Of a stretch of DNA of 64,000 bases, positions 54,890 to 64,000 are shown piece by piece. The stretch is from assembly GCA_009746045.1 (NCBI GenBank), contig RPFO01000026.1:695670-759669 (forward strand), given 5' to 3'. A program made the translations under genes and the position numbers. Positions within the stretch are counted from its first letter, which is position 1. The number at the start of each line of letters is the position of its first letter. This DNA comes from Mesostigma viride. Taxonomy: Eukaryota; Streptophyta; Mesostigmatophyceae; Mesostigmatales; Mesostigmataceae. The notes beneath the pieces are model-generated. The model ran no database searches and was not told the origin of the DNA. It saw only the letters and a list, made by a program, of their open reading frames with translations.

Positions 54890-56623
54890 CCCGTGTTTTT
54901 TTACAACGCGATACATCGCGTTGTAGGGTTAGAACGCGATGTATCGCGTTGTAATCTGACACGTGGCAAACCTAAACATGCGATTTTTGGTCTGAAACTT
55001 TCAAGATAGGTCAGAAACATCTCATAGAATTCAAGAAAAAATCCTGGTATTTTTGGTATTTTTTTTGTGACAGCTGCAAACAAATATGTACCACTGAAAT
55101 CAGGCATTTTTGCGGGACGAAGGTGAAGACGACGGCGATGGCGGCAGGTAGATCTCGCCAGTTTTCGCGCGAATTTCAGTGGCTGTTGGGTAGCACGACC
55201 ATGATGATGCGTTCAAAGGTTGATAATTAGGTTTCTACGAGTTTGTTGAGGTACTGGGGCAAAGGAAACGTAGTTTTTTCCAGTTTCTCACCCAACTTTC
55301 ATGCGGAAACCCTGGAAACCGGCATACATATTATTACGTCAAGACTCGGGTCTGCTGCGGCACCATGCTTGGTATTTCCATGGTGTTTCGACTTCTTAAC
55401 ACATGTTTATTCATTCCGAACGCCCGGACTCTCGGCTAGACCGAGATTTGTGCAGACTTTTATTGGGTAGCTCCGGGCATGATGGTGCCTGCAAATAGCG
55501 TAAGGCGTGACCGTGGCTATTGCTACGGTATGCTGTATTTTCCTGGAAATGGCCTCTGCCACCGGCTCAATAGTGCTTGCAGGCGTAAGTATATCGTGTT
55601 TCTACCTAGTTTCTGCCAGTTTTCCACTTATTTCTACCGACCTCTGCCCAGCCTCTCTAAGACCGCCATCCTACTCGACGTTGCTTGCATGTCAGCCATA
55701 GCAGGTTGCAGTTGTGCAGTATTTAGGTGCTGTATACGTCGTCAAGCCGTTCATATATCGTGAGGATTGGATGTTGATGGTTTATACTGCGTTGATTGTG
55801 CAAGAAGATCAGCTGGGTGCCCATAATCATGGTGTATAATCATGTGTTGTTAGCATCTTGCCACCATTTGCTAGCATGCATTCCAGCGTCATCTTTGCCT
55901 GCATGTAAGCTCATGGATCACTCAACCTATCCAAGCCTTGCATTACACGTGCCTCTTTCTTTCAGTATTGCACGCGTTATGGAATGAAAACCCAGCACCT
56001 CCATTCCCACGAGGCATGTGCTCAACACGTTGTGAAAGTGGATGATGCTTTGGCTATGGCTGCCTGATTCAGTCATATTAGGTCATCCAGTCATGATGTT
56101 TGATGCATGTTTGATGCTGTATAACTTATACAACGCCTATGTTCAACGTTTTGACCCTCCAAGCTCACTATGGCCCCGTTTATGGGGCTCGGGTCGTTGC
56201 GTAATGTTGTCAAGGGCTCTCATGTTTCCCACTGCGTTGTACTGCGTTGTAATTGTGATGCTAATGAAAAATAGCTCCAGTGGCCCAATGGGCCTGAGTT
56301 TTGTTTCACAGAGCCTGCATATGTTGCCCATAGCTCGTGCAAGAAGCCAGATTTTTTTCATGAACCATTTGTGAATAAGCGCATGACTTGTGACCTAGGG
56401 TCAAGAAATCGCGGTCATGGTCAGACCCCCCTGTATTCAAACCAGTGTATCTCTCTAATGAATAAGCAGTTTGTAGGTCTGAGTAGCTCAAAAAATCCTT
56501 TGATTTATGGGCTTTCAGGAAAGTATATACATGACCATGAAAAAAAAATTTCCTTAGGTGCTATACGCGTTCTAAAAAAAGCTTACAACGCGATATATCG
56601 CGTTCTAATTAAAAAAACACGGG
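54890..56623. mobile_element. 1.7-kb TTAACCC element carrying a duplicated genomic segment
   Basis: TTAA flanks at 54886-54889 and 56624-56627. Inverted termini read CCCGTGTTTTTTTA inward from both ends. Subterminal ACAACGCGATRYATCGCGTT palindromes occur near both ends. TTAA plus CCC is the piggyBac signature. The interior (55077-56178) duplicates the segment found broken at 38475-49655. No transposase. Confidence 0.85.
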
Positions 56624-57022
56624 TTAATTAATTAAATCCGATAAACAATTGATAGTCAGTGTATACATAACATCAGAGGCGTGACAGCAGCGCTTTATCT
56701 GGATTTCCCCCGCTAGCACCGTACTGGCGCAAGAAATTCTCGTAGCCCGTAACCGGCGAATTAAATGCGGTCACTAAGCTACTATTACTACAATATTCAC
56801 CACGCCGGCCCTTGTAGGGCCAGCCATCAGGCCGGAGCCGGGCATAGTGGGATCCAGGTCACTATGGGCCGGAGCCGCCGGTCAATAAAGCACTGCATGG
56901 CAGACAGAAGGACATTCATCGATAAGGACAACCGGCATGTCAACGTGTGATGCCCGCGACACTGAAATGAGCACACAGTTATCTCACTAAAAATCAACAA
57001 GAGGGACAGCCAATGCCCCCAT

Positions 57023-57431
57023 AAGTAAGTAAGTACTTGCGTGTCATGCGCAAAGGCATGCCACGGAGTACTAAGCTAATCTCATTAGAAAAATAATTAC
57101 ACAAAAGTTTAAACAAATTATATATAATGCCCCCACATTTTGTACTTGAGAGCATACCCCATGGCTATGCCAGGGGGTCGTTGGCATGTAGTAACACATG
57201 CTTCTGAGGTACGAATTTCACAGCATTGGGCATGCCCCGCTGCCAGCACAATCCCCAGCGTCGACGAGGTTTGGCTTGCGGGACGACCACGAGGGCGTCA
57301 CCTTCAGTAAATGAGACACCTTGATTAACCGAGACAACGAGTTGCTTTGTGTGGTGGGATAACCTAGCTGGCACTTTCTTTACCTGGCAATCACAGCTCA
57401 AGCTGCACCAGGACACATACGGTTGTGACAT
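57023..57431 (-). mobile_element. Retroposon 3' end sharing its tail with the LINE fragment at 48810
   Basis: 57023-57117 closely matches 48811-48907 (TAAGTAAGTAAGTACT tail, then GCGTGTCATGCGCAAAGGCA). Upstream on the minus strand an 88-codon frame ends at 57165 (GVSFTEGDALVVVPQAKPRR, RGMPNAVKFVPQKHVLLHAN). It is not similar to the frame at the 48.8-kb copy. A degenerate third tail (TAAGTAAATAAGTACGCCTG) occurs at 57740. Confidence 0.55.
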
Positions 57432-58030
57432 TTGAATGGTAACTAGACCACGTCACTAGCTGGCAAGGTTAGGCTTCATTTCTCCCCTCTCAAACTGGAC
57501 TCTCTTAAGTTTGGTTGTAATGTGAATCCAACACGCAAGGCCGGAAACTTATGGAAAACGGGGGCTCAGAGCACGGGTTGTCCCACGTCATAGACGATTG
57601 TCTGTCACATAAAATCCCCAAATCCCTCCCAGCCAGCTCAATTTAAGAAGGCAGTTGCATGGGGGCTCATGCCCAAGGCAAGTGCATTTTCCAACAGCTA
57701 TATTTTTGTGCCAAACTCGTGGTGCAGATGCTAGTACCAATAAGTAAATAAGTACGCCTGCGAGTGTCAGCATTTCATCTTTGGAAAAACCCTGTTTTTA
57801 CAGTCAAGCAGCAGCCAACCTACAAGCGAGACCGTGGGAAAACTGGCTTATGCCCTCTGATTATGGCTGATGCCCTCATACAGATAACCAGTTACAGAGT
57901 CAAACAACATATAACAGAACGGGAGCACGTGTTTAATGGATTAATTACTATAACAGATCCTCGGGAAAGATACACGGACAACCCACAGCACCCGCACATG
58001 GCTTGTATCAAGGAGACCACACGAATCCCC
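57432..58030 (+). other. No recognisable gene
   Basis: Apart from the tail-like motif at 57740 I see no coding or structural signal here. 56630-57020 is likewise featureless. Confidence 0.35.
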
Positions 58031-58035
58031 GCAGC

Positions 58036-58152
58036 GCCGACACAACGCCACACGCACGCAAGTCCTTGCCAACGCCACGTGAATGCAAGTCCTTGCCAAC
58101 GCCACACGCACGCAAGTCCTTGCCAACGCCACACGCACACAAGTCCTTGCCA
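58036..58152 (+). repeat. 27-bp minisatellite, about four copies
   Basis: CAAGTCCTTGCCAACGCCAC followed by RYGMAYG repeats with period 27. Since 27 is a multiple of three, every frame is periodic (for example SPCQRHTHA), but no gene context is apparent. Confidence 0.85.
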
Positions 58153-59675
58153 GCCCACATCACACCACTGCCGCGGTCCCATTACTGACATCCTACGGGG
58201 CCGCACCCTCACATAATCACTCCGCGTCACTTTTGCCACGGGGCCAAGCTAGTGGGGGAGCAGCAGCAGTCCAGCGCCGGTCCCAATGCGAGACTGGGAC
58301 AGGCCTGGTGCCCACAGCTGTGGCAGCATAGACTTGTCGAAGTGACCAACAGTAGCTCATCATGCTAATTTTGAAGGTACGGATCCATACGATGGGGCAC
58401 ACGGACAGTGGGATTGTGCAGTCCTGTATGCCCGCGCCAGAATGACAGCACTAGAGAAGCCAGATTATAACATTTTTGCACCCCTGCCTTCTTTGCCTCT
58501 CCCCAGGCGAGTGTGAATGCGAGGCGACATGCGTCTCTTGGCACTGCCGCCATGAATTGCGCTCAAAAGAGTCAAGTTAATTAAGCAAGAATCTGACCCA
58601 ACTTTTGATACTACTATACGCCACGTGCATGAAGCACACCATTTGGTTACGCTACCGTAGCACTACACGAGCATCTGCTGGCAGTACCAAGTATCAATGA
58701 CACAAGCATGGGTGCATCAACAAAAAATTGCCCACAGATGGAGATTGTTTAGAAACTTGTCACTCCCGGATGCATGCAGAGCTTTGCACCAACGTTTCCT
58801 TACTGCTGCGGGAGATTGGAAATGCCACACTTAAGTAGTAGACAAGGTTTGGTATAGAAAGTTGTCGGTATTTAAGCACCACTTGTCAAGCAGGCTTGCA
58901 ACAAAGATATTAGTGAGCCAGCAGGTAGCCTGTCGATTCCAGGGGCAGAATCCTGCCTTGCCCATTGCACCTACCCCCGTGTTGCACAGGATGCCGGGGA
59001 GGCGTCCTTCCAGCACCGTGGCATTTTTGCTGGGCCCTTTCTTTCTTTGCAACTCAGAAAACAGGGGATTTTATTTTACGTAATCAATTACCATTCAGGC
59101 CATGTTGATTGGTTGATGTCCACCCAGGATATTCTTGCCTAAGAATTGACCAAAATTGGGGAAGAAAAACACAGCAGGTAAATTTCCGTGAAGCTTTCCG
59201 TGAACCCAACAAAGTTTCATTAATTTCAATTCCTCTTAATTATTGGATTAAAAACTTCAAGTCCTTGATGTTGACCGCGGAATTGTACCATGTGAGACTT
59301 GCTGTTGCCAGCACATTCCACACCCGTCAGCGAGCGGGGCCGCCCTGTGCCTTTATCCCACATGCGCCGACAGGTGACTATCCACCGCATAGAATTGGCG
59401 TACATTTATATCAAGTCCTGGGCACACCAGCCACTGGCTTTGATCCCATCAGTTATGACCGGGGTTATGGTGTCGTGTGAAAATGTTTCAAGGACAAAAA
59501 TGAGCCAGCTCGCCACGCTGACAGATCGACGGCGATGGCACCATACATTCAAACTTTCCCTTCCACCCCTGCCCCTTCAGCGCGTCCCTTTCCATCCCAA
59601 GTCCGGTGGAAACCGTTTACAAAAATATCAACGCAGGTATTCTTTGGGCCCTTGCGGGCAACGTACACATTTTAG

Positions 59676-59886
59676 TTGGGGGCGGCTCAAATTGTTGCTC
59701 TTTGGGGCACTGCCCACTTGCCAGGCATGCTCTCCTGCACACGTCCTTTTGAAACGATTCTTTCACCCAGAATCTCTTGTTGTTGGGGCGGACGTTACCA
59801 GGGAGCGCTTGCAGTATTCAAAAACATATGCGAGGATCCACAGCAGTTTTTTGCGTTGCGTCGATGTTTCAGGCCCTGCCTGCCAC
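59676..59886 (+). CDS. Possible TraB-like exon
   Basis: Acceptor-like ACATTTTAG| at 59675 opens a frame reading LGAAQIVALWGTAHLPGM. That resembles the VVA-x-x-G-x-x-H-x-x-G motif of TraB/PrgY-type proteins (membrane-associated, putative peptidase fold). The frame continues GALAVFKNICEDPQQFFALR without a clear domain. A short intron 59637-59675 would be only 39 nt. Upstream exons were not identified, so this may be a fragment or chance likeness. Confidence 0.25.
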
Positions 59887-60284
59887 TGATGTGGATACCC
59901 ATCCCACCACACTTTTCCCCGGCTCTTTGCCTGTCCATACGAACAATGTGTTGTAATGAGCTCACACAAGCAGCAGCTCGGAATGGAGCGAAATTGGATG
60001 TGTTCCAACGGCGCCTCGCATGCATGGCACTGTTCGCCATGACCAGCGGGATCCCGCCCCCCCCCGACCCCGACCCTCCCACCGCTCTCCACCCACTCAC
60101 CCACCTACACCTCCCCACACAACCATTTTTTTTTCTTTTAGTTTTCCCTATCTCTGTTGGCTTTTCTCAGCCCCAACGGGTGATAGTAATTAGAGGCTCA
60201 TGGCCTCTGCAGCCACAGCCGGTCTTTGCGCTAATAATAGTAGCCATGAAACGTGGTACTCGGCACCCCCCTCCGTGTAATACA

Positions 60285-60309
60285 TAGTCCCCCCCCCCCC
60301 CCCCCCCCC
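60285..60309 (+). repeat. Poly-C run
   Basis: About 24 C. The surrounding 60050-60700 is C-rich low complexity. No gene is visible from 60100 to about 62500 that I can support; long frames there (for example 61567-62559) lack domains. Confidence 0.8.
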
Positions 60310-61204
60310 GCTCATCCCAAGAATACTCCGCTCGTGCCCCACCCCAACCACCATTTTCAACCCAAACCCCAACAAGGTAACCGCACCGACATGGTGTACG
60401 CCCAGTATGACCCTCCTCGTGACGTAGTCTACGTGATAGTTAATTACCCTCCTCACCCTCACCTGCACGCAGGCACCATTCCAAGGGGCCCACACCTCAC
60501 CGGTACCGACCATGGCCCACCACCGGCGGGCAGTGCCACACCTTCCAGTTGCCCACCACCATCCGCCACGCGGGTGTTTTGTGCTGGCTGTCACAGACCA
60601 GAGGGTGGCACCCCCCTCCCCTGATGACCCATTCCATGCTTCCCCCCCCTCCCCCTCCCCCATCCTTCTTCCCTCTTCACATCACAGCACACTTTCCAAC
60701 CTCGTGTTTTCTTCATCCGTTTTTTCTAACCTCATCCCAGAACTCGCCATCTAGGTGGCGAATCACTGCCCCGTAGCCACCCACACCCATGCGTCGTCAC
60801 TATGCATGTGCACAACTCACTTGCCGCCCCAGCCTTCATGGGCCGAGCACCATCAGTAAGGAGCAAGAACAGGACCCTGCCAGGCATGAGCCAAACAGCC
60901 ACCCCCCCCTGACTGTGCCCACCCACGCGCCGACTCGGTGAGGACCGCCCAGCCTACGGACCCCCACCAGAGCAGCCTTCAGGGGCTTGCCACTAGCCGA
61001 TTACCGCGTGGCTATTAACAGATTCAGCCATTTACCGCGTTGCCTTGGCTCCGCTTTCTGCCTGGTCGTGTCATGCCCGCACTCTGGTTTTGAGAGTATT
61101 TCGGTTTTGGGTGATTCCAGCCCCCACGGTGATGCGGCCCTGGGAGCGACCACACCTCAATGTGCTGGCGAGGAGAGGGAGCAGCTGAAGCACATGCAGC
61201 TCTA

Positions 61205-61257
61205 CTGGGAGGGAGGAGCGGCCAAGTCACTGGGAGGGAGGAGCGGCCAAGTCTGCC
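61205..61257 (+). repeat. 26-bp tandem duplication
   Basis: CTGGGAGGGAGGAGCGGCCA plus AGT(C/A)A occurs twice in direct succession. Confidence 0.8.
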
Positions 61258-62522
61258 GTGGTGGGGTCCACGTGTCGTAGGCAACAGACAAACAAGGTTG
61301 CCACAGCAAAGACGTCTCATGTACATGTGACGACGGATGTTGCGTTGATCCAATCAAGGTGAGCCCCACGCCATTTTTTCTGGCTATTTACCTTAAGTGC
61401 CGACTCTTCCTAGTCGCATTGGGCAAAGTTTTTGCAAATACTCAGCGCAGCTTATCATGTTTACAGGTGCATGGCCGCGTGGGGCACACGGCCCTGTGCC
61501 AACCCAGTGGAGCTCGATTTAATGATAGCCCAATAACAACAGGCTTGCGGACGCACCCCATGTAGGTTGCAAATCGGCCCCATATGGCTCGCAAACAGAC
61601 CCCAACTTGCTGGCGCGCCCAACACGTGTCGCTTACCCATCAACCACATCTTGCTGGCAAGCCAACCGCTGGCTTGCAAACAAACCCCATCTTGCCCATC
61701 CTGCTTGCCGATCCACCACATCCAGTCTATAGCATCCCCCCCCCCTCTATTGTGGACATGGGCATCATGCCTCGGCTCCATAATGACCGGCACTCGCGCT
61801 CCCATGCCACTCGTAAAGGCCCGTTCCCAACCTGTCTACCCCCTAACCCGAGGGAAACATCACACAGCACTCACCACGACAGCACAGGGGGGGCGATGCC
61901 GCAAAGCCTTCACAGGCTCAGTAATACCCCTGCCCCGGGTATCCCTGCCAGGTCGCCGTGGTGCTGCTGGGCATCTGCAAGACCAGGGGGGTGCGATTTG
62001 GCATGCGCATCGGCAGCGTGGGGCATGCACGTTAGCGACAATACAGAGTGCGCAGGCATGCAGGCCGAACGGCGTCTGTTTGAAATTACTCATGTTTGAA
62101 GGCCTGCTTGCATCAACGCCCATCAGACAGGAAGGTTGTATGGTAACGAAACGCATAGTGGGTCAACGTCAAACGTATGAAAAGGGGACCGGGACCATGT
62201 TGGAAGACGCCATACCATACACACCCTGGCCCCCTCACCCCCCCACCCCGCCATCACCACAAAATATACATAACAAAAATATATACATAACAAGACTTCG
62301 CAAGATGGACACTTTCAGGCAGCGGATTGCACACGGGGAAAACACCAGCAGCCTGGTCGCGTCACACGTGAAACCCGTTTCCATTCGCAAGGCCCCAGAG
62401 CCATGCCCCCTTGACGCTGGCTCACATATCCGGGCAAACCCAAAGCTTCATCATCGGAAGCGGCCAATGCCTCGAGCCAGGCACAACCGATGTGTCTGGC
62501 ACCCAAGCACCAACTGCCTTCC

Positions 62523-62630
62523 TATGTATCTTGTATCTATGGAGTATTCAGGGATATAGAATATCAGGGCCCCTTCTTATGTATCTTGTATCTATGTAGT
62601 ATTCAGGGATATAGAGCATCAGGGCCCTCC
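62523..62630 (+). repeat. 55-bp tandem duplication
   Basis: TATGTATCTTGTATCTATG ... ATTCAGGGATATAGA ... ATCAGGGCCC occurs twice with three or four differences. Confidence 0.85.
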
Positions 62631-62787
62631 GGCGGGCCAGCAGCGCTTTGGCCTGCCTGTGGTTGCTTGTTGCATATTTGCTAGTGCTTCAATCGTGTTA
62701 TTCGCTTTCTCCTGCCTTGCGCGCTTCAATGGTGCTGAATGTCACTTTCCTGTAACATACCATTTTCAATGAATATATATTGTGTAT

Positions 62788-63198
62788 TTAGTACAAGCAG
62801 CCGCGTACCCCAGCAGCAGCACCCCCCGTGAGCTGAGAGGCAGGCGTCTGGATCGCCCCACCCGCGTTGTACGTGCCCGCACCCTGGGCTGTGACGCCAG
62901 GGTACCCTGTCGCCGCTGTCATGCCCGCCACCCCCCCCGCACCCATGGCCCCGTAGTACCCTCCCAGTGCTGCCATGCTGGCCGAGGACATCGGTGCCTG
63001 GGGGAAGGAGGTCAGGCCCGTGGACGGGGTCCCCGTGAGGCCTGTCGTGGCGGTGGTCGCATGGCCGCTGACACCTGTCATCCCTGCCCCGGCCCCGACC
63101 CCATACATGCTCGTGCCCCCGTAAGCTCCGAGCGAGGCGGCGCCTATGCTGGCACTTGTCATTGCGTTGTACTGTGCCGCGTAGTAGGCATTGTACAT

Positions 63199-63229
<31 letters not shown>

Positions 63230-63681
63230 TGCTGTTGCAGCTGTTGCTGCTGGTATGACGGCTGCTGCTGGGCCTGTGTGGTCATTCCGCCTGCACCCAT
63301 GCCTGCCATCAGCGCGCCCTGGCCTTGCAGCAGGGACGCATTGCCGGCACCCGCCGTCGGGTTCAATGCGGCCGTGCCCATACCGGCACCACCCGCGGTG
63401 GGCACTGAGGTGGTCCCGTAGGCGGACCCGCCATACATTGTGCTGGCGGAGGGCATGGATGAGCTGGCGCCCATCCCGTACATGGACTGCATGTCGGTCA
63501 CCCCGGTGACGCCACCTGTCGCCGCGCTGGAACTGCTGCCCATCCCGACGGCCCCCATGAACCCGGTGCTGTTCGTGGCGGATCCGAGGTAGGGCGTGTA
63601 GCCCGGCGTCATGCTGCTGCCGCCGTACATGTTTGTGGCAGCGGTGTTGCTGGCAGCCAGGCCCCCAGCACTCCTGCGATG
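62788..63681 (-). CDS. C-terminal exon of a Q/G/A-rich low-complexity protein, gene partial at window edge
   Basis: Acceptor CATCGCAG| at about 63682 opens a frame SAGGLAASNTAATNMYGGSS that continues to a stop at 62788 (about 297 residues). It is rich in Gly, Ala, Ser, Thr, Met and Tyr (repeated SMYG, GAGMG, YYGAMGAGG). It holds a polyglutamine tract of about 13 (CAG/CAA mixed, 63198-63255) followed by MYNAYYAAQYNAM. Such prion-like tails are common on RNA-binding or transcription-related proteins, but no folded domain is in view, so the family cannot be named. Earlier exons lie beyond 63700 or outside the window. Confidence 0.65.
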
Positions 63682-63784
63682 GTGAGACAGACGCGGGCCA
63701 TCAGGAATACAGCGGTGGTCATGGTCATGCAGGTAACGATAGAACGGGAGACGGCATTAAGGAATAGCAGTACGGAGAGGCACC

Positions 63785-63920
63785 AAGAATAGGAATCAAG
63801 GAACCTAGGATAGGCAGCAAGGATAGGCACCAAGGATAGGCACCAAGTATAGGGACCAAGGATAGTAGGAACCAAGGATGGGCACCAAGGATAGGGACCA
63901 AGGATAGGGACCAAGGCCGC
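63785..63920 (+). repeat. ACCAAGGATAGG minisatellite
   Basis: Units of about 12 bp (ACCAAGGATAGG with variants GCACCAAG and GGGACCAAG) repeat about ten times. It lies in the intron upstream of the Q-rich exon. Confidence 0.85.
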
Positions 63921-64000
63921 CTCCGCCTGCCATCCTGAGAAGGCTAGACCCCTGCCCAGCACTTCATCACCGTGTCCTCACATACAGGGCGGCAACAGGT

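Noticed and set aside
54886-54960. Telomere-like or origin palindrome (ACAACGCGATACATCGCGTTGT)
   Set aside because: The same palindromes occur at both ends of the 54890-56623 element and are better read as subterminal transposase-binding repeats.
61567-62559. 330-codon ORF on the plus strand
   Set aside because: No recognised domain, low-complexity composition, no splice or start context, and overlapping frames equally open.

Overview
This window looks like nuclear DNA of a photosynthetic eukaryote, most likely an alga and possibly a green (prasinophyte-type) one. The genes are split by GT-AG introns. At least two encode proteins with plausible plastid transit peptides. Simple-sequence arrays and transposable elements make up most of the DNA. 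The species guess is inference only.

Three complete host genes can be assembled by joining exons at matching splice phases. (1) A plastid-type GNAT N-acetyltransferase lies on the minus strand, 6434 to 934, with six exons and 359 aa. (2) A nuclear-encoded SepF/YlmF cell-division protein lies on the plus strand, 8009-8870, with two exons and 234 aa, divergent from the GNAT gene. (3) A 20-kb, seven-exon glycosyltransferase gene lies on the minus strand, 36722 to 16669, about 1174 aa. It carries an N-terminal GT2-like domain and a C-terminal nucleotide-diphospho-sugar transferase domain. A fourth gene, partial at the right edge (63681 to 62788, minus), ends in a Q/G/A-rich low-complexity tail. 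Weaker candidates are a TraB-like exon near 59.7 kb and an exon pair that would be joined across the giant microsatellites.

The rest is mobile DNA in layers. 10.2-16.1 kb and 49.7-54.4 kb hold at least six copies of a retroposon family that encodes only an LINE ORF1p-like protein, has a conserved 11-codon upstream ORF, ends in short microsatellite tails, and makes 11-bp target duplications. The 11.5-kb last intron of the glycosyltransferase gene hosts a hAT element with a perfect 8-bp target duplication and a decayed DIRS-like tyrosine-recombinase retrotransposon, itself split by a 1.5-kb inverted-repeat element. 38.8-48.3 kb is one TTAA-bounded element with a related TTAA element nested inside it. 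It also contains three adjoining giant tetranucleotide arrays: (CCCT)n, (CCCA)n and (CTCA)n, about 2.9 kb in all. A paralogous copy at 55.4 kb preserves the empty site for both the 9.5-kb insertion and a LINE fragment at 48.8 kb. MITE-like palindromes, a 174-bp satellite and several minisatellites fill other gaps.

All exon joins were made by eye from reading frame, splice consensus and family resemblance. No alignment or transcript data were available.
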